DNA from: FEN-987 sp964598845
Lineage (GTDB): Archaea; Thermoproteota; Bathyarchaeia; 40CM-2-53-6
Reading direction: 5' to 3'
NCBI GenBank assembly: GCA_964598845.1
Contig: CAZRDM010000022.1
Location: 1-35,157, forward strand
DNA: 35,157 bases
This document shows, one piece after another, positions 25,108-32,523 of this stretch; the stretch's first letter is position 1; every line of letters begins with the position of its first letter. The notes below the pieces were generated by a model that did no database searches, was not told the DNA's origin, and worked only from the letters and a program-made list of their open reading frames with translations. The translations under genes and the position numbers were made by a program.

Positions 25108-26063
25108 CAGCAGGGATCATGGTGGCTTCCGAAACCGACCAAGGCGCCTTGGAGCTTCTAAGCAAGGGTCGTGAGATCGCCAAGGAACTAGACGTAGACC
25201 TCTCTGCACTCGTTCTCGGAAGAAGGGCGGACGATATTATTCGACAATACTTTGAGCATGGCGCGGACAGGGTCTTGCTGCTTCCCACCAACAGCCCGAA
25301 CACAATCGACGCTGAGACATTCACACATGCAATATTTGAGGTCTCGAAAGACAATGCACCAGACATCATCCTACTGAGATCAACCCGCTTAGGCAAGGAG
25401 GTCGCAGGACGCGTGGCAGAGAAGCTTCAAGCCGGGTGCGTTACCGATGCGATTGGTCTAACTACGAAAGGCCAGGAGCTTGTGGTCGACAGATACGCCC
25501 TTGGTGGAAATACGATATCATCGGAAATGGTTAGAACGAAGAAGAAAATCATCTCAATCATGCCCGGAACTTTCGAGATCAGACGTGCCCCGGTGGATGG
25601 AAAAGTCGAGACTCTTGAAATCAAAATTCCATCCAGCCGCGTACAGTTGATGGAACGCAGAAAGAAAACTGGTGAGTTGGTCAACATACAATCCGCTGAG
25701 ACTCTTGTCTGCATCGGGAAAGGGATAGCAAACAAGGAAGACCTTGCAGTGGTCAATGAGCTATGCACTGTGCTCAAGGCAGAACTCGGATGCACTCGAG
25801 CATTATCTTCGGACTACCATTGGATCTCAGAGGACAGGATGGTAGGAATCTCAGGCAAGAGATGTCAACCGAAACTGCACGTTTCGATCGGTATCTCTGG
25901 ACAGATCCAGCACACAGTCGGAATCCTAAGCTCGGAACTGATCGTCGCAATAAACAAGGACAAAGAGGCGCCGATATTCAAGATAGCTGACTATGGAATA
26001 GTCGGAGACCTTTATGAAGTCATTCCAAAACTGATCCAGAGCATCAAGACACTGGGCAAGTAG
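25104..26063 (+). CDS. etfA: electron transfer flavoprotein alpha subunit (FixB)
   Basis: A 319-residue ETF alpha subunit that binds FAD in its C-terminal domain. The C-terminal signature is intact: VGISGKRCQPKLHVSIGIS followed by GQIQHTVGI near 248-276, then IVAINKDKEAPIFKIADYGIVGD near 283-305. The N-terminal domain has the LGKEVAGRVAEKL block near 93-105. Its ATG overlaps the etfB TGA (ATGA), so the two subunits are made together. Acyl-CoA dehydrogenase, EtfAB, FixC and FixX form a complete electron-transfer set. Confidence 0.95.
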   Translation: MTAGIMVASETDQGALELLSKGREIAKELDVDLSALVLGRRADDIIRQYFEHGADRVLLLPTNSPNTIDAETFTHAIFEVSKDNAPDIILLRSTRLGKEVAGRVAEKLQAGCVTDAIGLTTKGQELVVDRYALGGNTISSEMVRTKKKIISIMPGTFEIRRAPVDGKVETLEIKIPSSRVQLMERRKKTGELVNIQSAETLVCIGKGIANKEDLAVVNELCTVLKAELGCTRALSSDYHWISEDRMVGISGKRCQPKLHVSIGISGQIQHTVGILSSELIVAINKDKEAPIFKIADYGIVGDLYEVIPKLIQSIKTLGK

Positions 26064-26155
26064 CTCGTCTCATCACCACTCAAGACTGTTTCACTGAGCC
26101 ACGAGAATAGCTCACGAACAGTTACGTCTCTTGTCCTCAACCCTGTCGCTTTGAA

Positions 26156-26163
26156 TTTAAATA
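26156..26163 (+). promoter_or_regulatory. TATA box before the surface glycoprotein gene
   Basis: TTTAAATA, with an expected transcription start near 26185-26190. That is close to GTG 26194 and ATG 26200, which are out of frame with the main coding frame starting at TTG 26222. Confidence 0.55.
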
Positions 26164-26221
26164 GGAAGTATCGGTTTGGTTGCGGTACAGCCTGTGAACA
26201 TGAGACGAGCAGTGCTAAGAA

Positions 26222-27148
26222 TTGCGAACCGCTGCAGTCATCATCTTACTGTTGATAGCCGTTTCTGCTTGCGCCACTCCAATATCGGGAACAGAGATCA
26301 CTGTGACTGTCGAGAAGGAACAAGTACGAGTTAACATGGTTCTTTCCGTACATCAGAATATGACTGACCTCCCGAACCAGACTAGCACGCTCACAGCGAC
26401 TCCGGACTCGGACATCTACTCCTCTTTCACTGATGCCGTGAGGAAACTAGATCCATCTACAAGAATCTCTGACTTGACGTTAAGGGTCAACTCTACTAGG
26501 GCTTGGCTGAACCTGACAGCGGCGATGAATGTCACAGGTGTTACTCACACAAGCGGGGACCTGTCCGTTGTAAATATGACGTGGAGGGCTTTCAACATGT
26601 CCGCGGATCTTCGGACAGGAAACCTAAGCTACAATGCGATAGGGAAGAAGTATCTGCGACCCGTGGTCGACTTCTATGTCAACGCTAGTATGTATGAAGC
26701 CGATCCGAATGCTACGATCAAAGCGGTGACCTTCTTCGTCAATGGGACACAGAGCGTCGCCGGAGCTGACGCCGCGAACCATGTTGGAAATACGACAGTC
26801 TTTGACTTTCGCTCCTTGGGTGTTCCTCTTGAACGATGGACCAGAACGTATAGCGTTTCGAACAATACAACAACTTGGCGTTTTGCGCCTGGATCCGTTC
26901 TAGCTGCGTTTGTAAGGGCGCAGAAATTGAACCAGACCTTTGAGATTTTCTCAGATTATTCCTACAGCGCTGAGATTAGTGTGTTGGGTTTGGCTCGCGC
27001 CTCCGGAAACTCACTTCTCATTGACTTAGGGACAGGGGAGAAGGAATGGATTATGTCAGGCGTTGTTGTTCTCGCGATAGTCTTGGCAATGGCTGCCCAA
27101 ATCCTGTTTAGGATGAAGAGAAAAGCTGCAAGGCTCGGCAGAAGATAG
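26222..27148 (+). CDS. sequon-rich membrane-anchored surface protein
   Basis: A 308-residue exported protein with a hydrophobic signal (residues 3-17, AAVIILLLIAVSACA), a long extracytoplasmic domain of Ser/Thr/Asn-rich beta character, and a C-terminal anchor (about 280-298) followed by a basic tail (RMKRKAARLGRR). I count 15 N-x-S/T sequons, so heavy N-glycosylation is likely. V-S-A-C at the end of the signal resembles a lipobox. No domain is recognised. The frame starts at TTG 26222 after an in-frame stop; a plausible basic signal start (MRRAVLRI) lies in the preceding frame from ATG 26200, hinting at a one-base error or frameshift. Confidence 0.8.
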   Translation: MRTAAVIILLLIAVSACATPISGTEITVTVEKEQVRVNMVLSVHQNMTDLPNQTSTLTATPDSDIYSSFTDAVRKLDPSTRISDLTLRVNSTRAWLNLTAAMNVTGVTHTSGDLSVVNMTWRAFNMSADLRTGNLSYNAIGKKYLRPVVDFYVNASMYEADPNATIKAVTFFVNGTQSVAGADAANHVGNTTVFDFRSLGVPLERWTRTYSVSNNTTTWRFAPGSVLAAFVRAQKLNQTFEIFSDYSYSAEISVLGLARASGNSLLIDLGTGEKEWIMSGVVVLAIVLAMAAQILFRMKRKAARLGRR

Positions 27149-27157
27149 GATTATGCA

Positions 27158-27688
27158 CTAACCGCGAACTCTCTCTCTAGCCATCTTCTCAAGTTCAGCG
27201 ATATCGAATAGATCTTTGAAGTATTCTTTCAATACTCCAAGATACTCGGAAACCTCGTCATCAGTCATGTACTGGAACATGTAGTCGCCTCGGTATGGCG
27301 AGGGCCTTCCTTCTCTCGAAATGAACTCGATGTGCATGAAGGGGTCGCCTCTCTTGATCGTTATTGGTTGTCGACTGTTGTTTAGATTGACCAGCTCTAG
27401 CGCAAGACGGCCCACAAAGCCGCTGTGGACTTTTGCTGCATTTAGGAAGGACAGTCCCATCCTGCCGTACTTGCTTCTCGCGGTCAAGTGCGAGACGTAG
27501 TTGGGTGGAGTGAACACAACCTCATATGATATGATGTTGCGGTGTTCAAGATAATGCAAGGTTGTTTCGTCACGGACTGTCAAAATGTAGCCATCACCAT
27601 CCATTAACGCGAAATCGAATGGGTAAATGCACTTGTATGTCTGAATCAGTTTCGTCAAGGGTTCTTTTCCGGCCACACCCATTGGCAT
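27158..27688 (-). CDS. dCTP deaminase/dUTPase superfamily protein
   Basis: A 176-residue protein with the trimeric dUTPase-fold blocks. ARSKYGRMGL at 70-79 corresponds to the RSS-x-x-R-x-G phosphate-binding motif with Arg71, Ser72 and Arg76. VHSGFVGRLALELVN at 87-101 corresponds to IDPG(W/F)xGxxxLE, with Glu98 matching the deaminase catalytic Glu. PSPYRGDYMFQ near 133-143 matches the C-terminal PYxGxYQ of dCTP deaminases. The Asp of IDPGF is replaced by His88 (VHSGF), so dUTP hydrolysis by the usual Asp is unlikely and the substrate is uncertain. A TATA-like element at 27716-27722 and GGGAG before ATG 27688 support the start. Confidence 0.78.
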   Translation of the reverse strand: MPMGVAGKEPLTKLIQTYKCIYPFDFALMDGDGYILTVRDETTLHYLEHRNIISYEVVFTPPNYVSHLTARSKYGRMGLSFLNAAKVHSGFVGRLALELVNLNNSRQPITIKRGDPFMHIEFISREGRPSPYRGDYMFQYMTDDEVSEYLGVLKEYFKDLFDIAELEKMARERVRG

Positions 27689-27726
27689 CTCCCTGCTCTT
27701 TACTTCAGTATTTCCTATTTAGCATT

Positions 27727-28242
27727 CTAGAATTGAGAGTTTCCAGTTATAGTCGCGTTCAATTGTGCTACGAAGAATTTTGTTCCACGCATATCCTGTT
27801 GGTGTCCCGTGAGGTTCAGGGTTATGCTCGACTCTTTTCCAGCTTTCACAGTGAACTCGACGCTGGCAACAAGTTCGCGCGACTCTAGTTCTAACTTGGT
27901 CGTCGTACTGTTATACGCCCATGTCACGTTTGAAACTTCAACGCGAATCGAGTCGTAGTTTCCGAGCGGCAGATCGTTCTTTCCGAGCGCCGAAGTTGAG
28001 TTTGCTAGAAATACGAGGTCTACGGTTCGCGAGCGATTTGAGATAAGCTCCCAACCTTCGTGATTTGCTTGACCGGCCTGATGAGCCCAGAGATTGTCAA
28101 TAGTGACGTATACATGCTCTGCATCGTCTATCTTGGATGATCTGATGACGACTGATACGGTGCCAGTTGAGAGGGCTGGATAGATGAGTATGACCAGTAG
28201 GGTTACGACAGAAACGGCTGCGACAATCTGCTTTGAGTTCAC
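27727..28242 (-). CDS. DUF4382-like exported protein
   Basis: A 171-residue protein with an N-terminal signal/anchor (IVAAVSVVTLLVILIYPAL, residues 6-24) and a beta domain. The order of features matches DUF4382: VYVTIDNLWAHQ, a W before the strand with VDLVFLANSTSALG, then LPLGNYDSIRVEVSNV. Six N-x-S/T sequons suggest an exposed, glycosylated protein. The function of the domain is unknown. Start GTG at 28240-28242; the TATA palindrome at 28276-28283 places it as near-leaderless. It is divergent from alaX. Confidence 0.75.
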   Translation of the reverse strand: MNSKQIVAAVSVVTLLVILIYPALSTGTVSVVIRSSKIDDAEHVYVTIDNLWAHQAGQANHEGWELISNRSRTVDLVFLANSTSALGKNDLPLGNYDSIRVEVSNVTWAYNSTTTKLELESRELVASVEFTVKAGKESSITLNLTGHQQDMRGTKFFVAQLNATITGNSQF

Positions 28243-28275
28243 CGCAAATCAGCGCTCGCCTATACATTCCGTTTT

Positions 28276-28283
28276 CTTATAAG
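28276..28283. promoter_or_regulatory. palindromic TATA element shared by divergent genes
   Basis: CTTATAAG reads the same on both strands and lies 34 bases from the GTG of the DUF4382 gene on one side and 45 bases from alaX on the other. It could position TBP in either direction. Confidence 0.45.
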
Positions 28284-28327
28284 CGTCTTTCTCAGAAGAC
28301 ACATGAAAACGTAAGGATCCTACACCG

Positions 28328-29098
28328 GTGCATATTTTGAATCTCGACGAACTAACGACCGCGATTGCGAAGACCGAACTAGTCTACTTGAAGGAGATGA
28401 TGCTAGCACGAGCTGATGCTAACGCTCTGAAGGTCCTTCCGGAGAAGCGAACGCATGCCTATCTGATGCTTGACCGGACTATTTTTCACCCAAAGGGGGG
28501 AGGCCAGCCTTCTGATCGTGGCATAATTCGCTCCGCCGAGCTCACGTTGAACATTAAGAAGGCTATCTATCACCGGGGCGTCGTCGTTCACTGGGGTAAG
28601 ATACTGAGTGGAACGCCCAGCACCGGTTCCGTCTCATGTGAAATTGACTGGGACTTTCGATACTTGGTCATGAGGAGGCACACTGCCGCGCACTTGCTAG
28701 ATCACTGCCTCGCCACGGTAACCTCGAGACGAGTGGAAACAACTGATTCGTGGCTGGACGAACCCTGCTACGTCGGATACAAGGGCGAAACCCCTGACCA
28801 GCGGACGTTGCACGAGGTCGGGGATCTGGCGAACGCGATGATATCAGCTGGCGCTAAGGTTAAGATCGCCTTCTTGGAACCCGATGCAGCTAAAGCTATT
28901 CTTCAGAATGCTCCAAACATCGAACGGTTGCCAGATCTGCAAGAGATTCGTACCGTAACGATATCGAACTGTGAACCAATTCCCTGCGGAGGGACGCACG
29001 TCGCAGACATCAACGAAATAGGAAAAATCTCGGTATTGAAGGCCGAGGAGATGCCTTATCGAACCTTCCGGCTCCACTTCTCAGTGCAAAGCGATTGA
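28328..29098 (+). CDS. alaX: AlaX-type alanyl-tRNA editing protein
   Basis: A 256-residue free-standing editing domain that hydrolyses Ser- or Gly-tRNA(Ala). All four zinc ligands are visible: His118 and His122 (RRHTAAHLLDH) and Cys220 and His224 (PCGGTHVADI). The N-terminal beta-barrel carries the GGGQPSDRG motif (57-65) typical of AlaRS and the longer AlaX-M group. Length fits AlaX-M (about 240). GTG at 28328 begins MHILNLDEL; a TTG four codons in is an alternative. No alanyl-tRNA synthetase is nearby. Confidence 0.92.
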   Translation: MHILNLDELTTAIAKTELVYLKEMMLARADANALKVLPEKRTHAYLMLDRTIFHPKGGGQPSDRGIIRSAELTLNIKKAIYHRGVVVHWGKILSGTPSTGSVSCEIDWDFRYLVMRRHTAAHLLDHCLATVTSRRVETTDSWLDEPCYVGYKGETPDQRTLHEVGDLANAMISAGAKVKIAFLEPDAAKAILQNAPNIERLPDLQEIRTVTISNCEPIPCGGTHVADINEIGKISVLKAEEMPYRTFRLHFSVQSD

Positions 29099-29109
29099 TT
29101 GTGCGGAAT

Positions 29110-29319
29110 TCAACGGCGTGTCTTGGTCAAGCGGCCAAACCTCTTCAAGACATTCTTCGGCGCACGCTCTACCAAGAGCCTCTTGCCCGAAACTCTCACA
29201 TATAGTTTAGCGGATCCTTTCGAAAAGGGGAAGTTCGAGTCAGTCGTTAGCTTTGTCGGGAGATATATCCTCGGCGATTCGTAAACCCTCCCGTTCTCCA
29301 TCCTCTTCTTCGTTATCAC
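29110..29319 (-). CDS. small conserved-looking basic protein, unknown
   Basis: A 69-residue frame (77 if TTG at 29343 is used). The core SPRIYLPTKLTTDSNFPF then KGSAKLYVRVSGKRLLVERA looks like a small AbrB-like or nucleic-acid-binding beta fold: a Leu/Pro strand followed by a positively charged hairpin and a basic tail (KNVLKRFGRLTKTRR). A TATA-like CTATACTT just upstream of the TTG argues for GTG 29319 as a leaderless start. I cannot name the family. The stop lies 11 bases from alaX's stop, so the two genes converge. The opposite-strand frame has no such pattern. Confidence 0.6.
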   Translation of the reverse strand: MITKKRMENGRVYESPRIYLPTKLTTDSNFPFSKGSAKLYVRVSGKRLLVERAPKNVLKRFGRLTKTRR

Positions 29320-29485
29320 GAAACTTGCCACAGCTTCTTTCAAGTATAGTCACTTCCGGTTCAAATTGAGGTTGATTTTGCGACGGAAATCTCCTATAGC
29401 TGTTGCAGTCATCGTTCAATCAATTTCGCTGGCCTGGAGTGCGTGACGCAGGCGCTCTCGTGGCAATGTTTAAAGGGGCAGTGCC

Positions 29486-29941
29486 GTGTGGGTTGAAATT
29501 CGTCGTGCTCTGCCTTTGATCCATGTCAACATCTTTGTGACGAGTATGTCTGCGGAAAGGTTCTGGGAGATTGATAGACCGCTTCCCCCCCAAGTGCAGA
29601 TAGGTGTTAACATTAACATGCTTGACATTGACCAGCGAGCTGACGGATCATTGGACGCGCCGTTCGTCTTTACAGTGAACTTCGTCCCCTCAATTGCTCA
29701 GATAAGCATCAAAGGAAAGGCGAAGATATCTGGCGAGAGTGAGGAGACGAGGAAGATCATGGAAGAGCACAAGACTCAGAAACCGCCGCCCATTCAATTG
29801 ATCCAGGCGGTTTCAAGTACTGCTATGGCCGACGCCATTTTGATCTCGAGAAGTCTGAACATCCCACCGCCTCTGCCACCTATCCCTCAACCTCAGACCG
29901 CGCAGGCACCGAGCAAAGCAGATACGCGGTATACTGCCTAA
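29486..29941 (+). CDS. conserved archaeal hypothetical protein
   Basis: A 151-residue soluble protein. A beta-rich first half (VQIGVNINMLDIDQRADG, then APFVFTVNFVPSIAQISIKGKAKISG) is followed by a helix (SEETRKIMEEH) and a second conserved-looking part (KPPPIQLIQAVSSTAMADAILISR). It ends in a Pro-rich tail (IPPPLPPIPQPQ). The FVPSIAQISIKGKA and LIQAVSS blocks resemble uncharacterised archaeal proteins I recall but cannot name; a chaperone-like fold is conceivable and not shown. GTG start at 29486; a TTTAAAGG at about 29469 lies too close to be its TATA, so the true start may be downstream. Confidence 0.65.
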   Translation: MWVEIRRALPLIHVNIFVTSMSAERFWEIDRPLPPQVQIGVNINMLDIDQRADGSLDAPFVFTVNFVPSIAQISIKGKAKISGESEETRKIMEEHKTQKPPPIQLIQAVSSTAMADAILISRSLNIPPPLPPIPQPQTAQAPSKADTRYTA

Positions 29942-29947
29942 GAAGCG

Positions 29948-29991
29948 GTCCAAAAAATTGGACAGTTAGCCAAGACTCAAAATTGGAGTCT
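29948..29991. terminator. two tandem hairpins between convergent genes
   Basis: GTCCAA/TTGGAC with an AAAA loop (29948-29963), then AGACTC/GAGTCT with a 7-base loop (29973-29991). They fill the 48-base gap between two convergent stops. Likely 3'-end structures for both transcripts. Confidence 0.45.
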
Positions 29992-30448
29992 AGTTGAGTT
30001 TCTTCGCAACTAGGTAGTTGTCCCAATAGGACGCTAGGTCCCTGAGCCTGTTTGCAAACTGTACGCTTAACCTAGTGGGCTCATTACGATATTTCTTCTC
30101 GAGAAGCCCGCTCCTAAGCATCGCCTTATATGTATCGCTCAGAGTCTGTGCGCTGACCTTTACTCGCTCTAGGACCTTGTGGTGAAGATCCCTGAGGTAC
30201 AGGGGTCGCTTCTCGTCAACGAGTATCTGAATGATTGCCTTTGCAACGCTCTGCTTTTTTATGCTATGCGGGAATAAGATAGAGCAGAAGATGTCTAAGT
30301 CCACAATCTGACTCAATGTCGAATGCCTATCGATCTTGGGGAATACCCATACCCATCGCTTCTGCCGTTCAGCGTAGTAATCCTCTCTAGGAATCCTCCC
30401 GATCCTTGACCGATCTAACACGAACGTCTGCCTCGATCGGCTTGTCAT
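29990..30448 (-). CDS. winged-helix protein, possible transcription regulator
   Basis: A 152-residue basic protein. After a positively charged N-terminal arm (residues 1-30, rich in Arg) comes a segment of about 60-140 with a winged-helix pattern: AIIQILVDEKRPLYLRDLHHKV (helix-turn), VSAQTLSDTYKAMLRSGLLEKK (recognition helix and turn) and then a short wing and Tyr/Trp-rich C-terminal helix. DNA binding is inferred. ATG at 30448 is the start used. It has no obvious partner; it faces a gene-poor region upstream. Confidence 0.6.
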   Translation of the reverse strand: MTSRSRQTFVLDRSRIGRIPREDYYAERQKRWVWVFPKIDRHSTLSQIVDLDIFCSILFPHSIKKQSVAKAIIQILVDEKRPLYLRDLHHKVLERVKVSAQTLSDTYKAMLRSGLLEKKYRNEPTRLSVQFANRLRDLASYWDNYLVAKKLN

Positions 30449-30934
30449 ATGAAACCCAAATCGCGGATGCCGTCAGAGAAGAAAGCGGTTCAGAACACAA
30501 AGCGGGATAGAATTCCTGAGTCTCTTCCGTGAAATTCGCTCGAACAACTCAATTCTAATACTATTTGGGTTATGGAGATTTTCCGGTGCAACCGACAATC
30601 TCTGGAGGCGTTCAGAATTGGGGTCTGCTAGCGGTGAAGAATCATCACTTCCTATGCAACGGTTTCGAAGACTGATGAATTCTGACATGATTTAGAATTC
30701 ATGACCGATGAATGCTCGTTGTTACGAGAGCAAACGCCGCTCAGGATCCATCAGATTATGGTCTGGAGAGTAGCTCTTGTTGGGTGAAAAGTTGCCAGCA
30801 AGATCATGCTCTTACCTTCACACAACTTCCAAGGTTATTCTCGCACTCTTCTTCCGGCGAGTCCCTTTTCGAACGAGTTTTGGCAGTAGCGATCACATCG
30901 CATGTCATCGCTGCGGAGATAAAGACGTAGGTCG
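30449..30934. other. gap without a convincing gene
   Basis: Short open frames on both strands (30473-30688 minus, 30712-30930 plus) have no recognisable domain. A perfect 8-base inverted repeat, ATGAATTC and GAATTCAT (30675-30702, 12-base spacer), is the only structure seen. The region carries the promoter of the winged-helix gene. Confidence 0.5.
30675..30702. repeat. 8-base inverted repeat in gene-poor gap
   Basis: ATGAATTC at 30675-30682 and GAATTCAT at 30695-30702 with a 12-base spacer. No flanking gene start is close enough to call it an operator. Confidence 0.35.
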
Positions 30935-31361
30935 TCAATTGATCGATTCCAAGATAGAGGAAAGAAACAATCTTCGTCTCGTCACATGTGAGAGGAAACT
31001 GCATACGTGTGTGCGTAGGTTTTGCCAAAGGAATTCGTGGTCCTCTTCCACGGTTACGACTGCCTCCGTAACGCGAAAGTTCTTCGTCAGGCACCGCAAC
31101 GTGAGCGTGAATAAATGGTCGTCCCTCTTTCATGCTTATGATTCCAGAGCAGGACACAACCTTCAGCGGACCACTAATCGGAATACTTGCGTATCGCCCG
31201 TCACCGACAAAATCCCACATTTGCCTTCGAAACACCCCCAGTGCGACAGAACTTCCGGCAGTAGTCTCAGCGTCAAGCGATAATCTGCCAAGACGTTCCA
31301 GTATGTCGGCACCTTTTCGAAAGCACTTAACGACGACGCCTGAGATACTCCTCTCTTTCAA
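30935..31361 (-). pseudogene. decayed PPC-domain (DUF296) protein
   Basis: The reading frame begins FRKGADILERLGRLS and continues to SGPLKVVSCSGIISMKEG, then RPFIHAHVAVPDEELSRYGG: a clear PPC/DUF296 DNA-binding-associated domain, including the metal-site His pair (HAHV). After the GG (31062-31067) the family expects a strand such as HLLxGTRVxATAEVVI. The main frame instead turns into Arg-rich filler, while the overlapping frame from 31066 reads EAVVTVEEDHEF and stops at 30935. A small deletion plus frameshift around 31062 fits. A TATA-like CTAATAATTGG at about 31397 sits in place for transcription. Could be a sequencing error. Confidence 0.55.
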
Positions 31362-32041
31362 CCGTAATCATTGCTGGCAATGCGTACCAATTATTAGTTG
31401 ATTCATTCGTCAGCCACACTCACAACACGTTAGATACTTACCCCCTGATGATCTGACTCTCATTTCCCTTCCCGCATCCACAAAATTGGATCGTCGCTGA
31501 CCTCTCCACTAAATCGGAGTGCCAATCGACGATCCAGATAGGGAATGTTTTTGACGGAATTTCGGGTTCAGAAGGAGTCGGAAATTGAGACGGAATCTCT
31601 CCCGGGCCTAAGAAAAATGTGGGGGAAAGGAAAGATGCGAGAAGGAGAAAGAACACGAGAGAGGACGATGCGCGGAGGAAGAAGCGCGGCAGGTTAAGGG
31701 AGAAGAAACGGAGGGCTAGGGCCCCGCCATGAAACTACGGAATGGCTAACTTGGACAGCTATCTGGGATGGAGGTTATCATTTTCAACGTACACCCCTCT
31801 TTCATCGATCTTCAATTGATTTGGATGGACAGTAATCGGTGGGATACATGCAGAAAGGTGCCAAATGGAAGGAGGAGGGACTGAAGAATGGCATTCGGAG
31901 GTTACATGGAATGTTGAACTTGAGTGACGGAGAAGAAATATTATGCTCGGCCGCCAATAGTCTATCGATAAAGAGGTCAGTGGGCTAGTCAAGGCAGGCG
32001 AGCATGCACACGGCATAATTGAACGTCGGAGCTATCTAACC
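31362..32041. other. gap with a purine-rich tract, no convincing gene
   Basis: This 680-base stretch has no protein I can support. The 31610-31721 part is strongly purine-rich on the plus strand and would encode only Arg/Lys/Glu/Gly low-complexity sequence. The minus frame 31438-31656 begins with a hydrophobic run, but that follows from the pyrimidine-rich strand. No structural RNA motif was recognised. Confidence 0.5.
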
Positions 32042-32413
32042 ATGGAGAAAACGAGTCGCTGCATCATATGTGGGCAAGAACTACAGTACGTATTTGGCAG
32101 GCCTCGAAAGCTTTGCGGGAACAAGTACTGCTACCTTGAGTGGAAAAGACGGAGGTATGCGAATCTTCAGCTGATCGCCAGGAGTAGGCGGCTTTCGGCT
32201 GTCGACTTCGAGTACGCAGAGCCTATCTGCTTGTGTGGAAGCGATCGATTTGCGTGGACGATGGAGGGAGTTTTCTGCATGAAATGTGGACTTCAGGAGC
32301 CTCTTTTCTCGCTGGAGCCATGGGTCCCAGCTGAATTCGCGCCCAAACCCTTGTGCACGTGTACTCCGATCTGCAAGCAGTCCGCTGCCTACAAGCTTTG
32401 GGCGTACGTGTAG
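32042..32413 (+). CDS. Cys-rich probable zinc-binding protein, unknown
   Basis: A 123-residue frame with 14 Cys, most of them in knuckle-like groups: CIICGQEL, KLCGNKYCYLEW, ICLCGS, FCMKCGLQ, and LCTCTPIC near the C-terminus. At least two zinc ribbons or a treble-clef arrangement are likely. The middle is basic (WKRRRYANLQLIARSRR), which suggests nucleic acid binding. ATG at 32042 follows CTATCTAACC, with no strong ribosome-binding site. The competing minus-strand frame (32081-32431) lacks such order. No family is recognised, so it may be lineage-specific. Confidence 0.6.
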   Translation: MEKTSRCIICGQELQYVFGRPRKLCGNKYCYLEWKRRRYANLQLIARSRRLSAVDFEYAEPICLCGSDRFAWTMEGVFCMKCGLQEPLFSLEPWVPAEFAPKPLCTCTPICKQSAAYKLWAYV

Positions 32414-32523
32414 GAGCGACTTTCTGCCCATCTAGCGTCGCATATTATGAAGTTTTGATGTATGTTTCTGCGGCAGTGGAACGGCTCTTTAACAGAACTT
32501 GAATTCGAATCGTTTTGAACACA

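Noticed and set aside
29099..29284. 61-residue plus-strand frame just after alaX
   Set aside because: Antisense to a small minus-strand gene with a better beta-strand/basic-tail pattern and a TATA-like element.
30777..31283. 168-residue plus-strand frame
   Set aside because: It is antisense to the PPC-domain remnant, whose minus-strand translation has recognisable family blocks, and its own sequence is Arg/Ser/Cys-rich without pattern.
31450..31464. TGATGA followed by CTGA, resembling C/D box sRNA boxes
   Set aside because: The boxes are almost adjacent, leaving no room for a guide of about 12 bases, and no C'/D' pair is present.
31438..31656. Minus-strand 72-residue frame starting with a hydrophobic run, looking like a small secreted protein
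   Set aside because: The Phe/Leu/Ser run follows from the pyrimidine-rich strand of a skewed tract; no downstream domain and no promoter seen.
32081..32431. 116-residue minus-strand frame
   Set aside because: Antisense to the Cys-rich plus-strand gene, whose ordered CxxC groups are far more protein-like.
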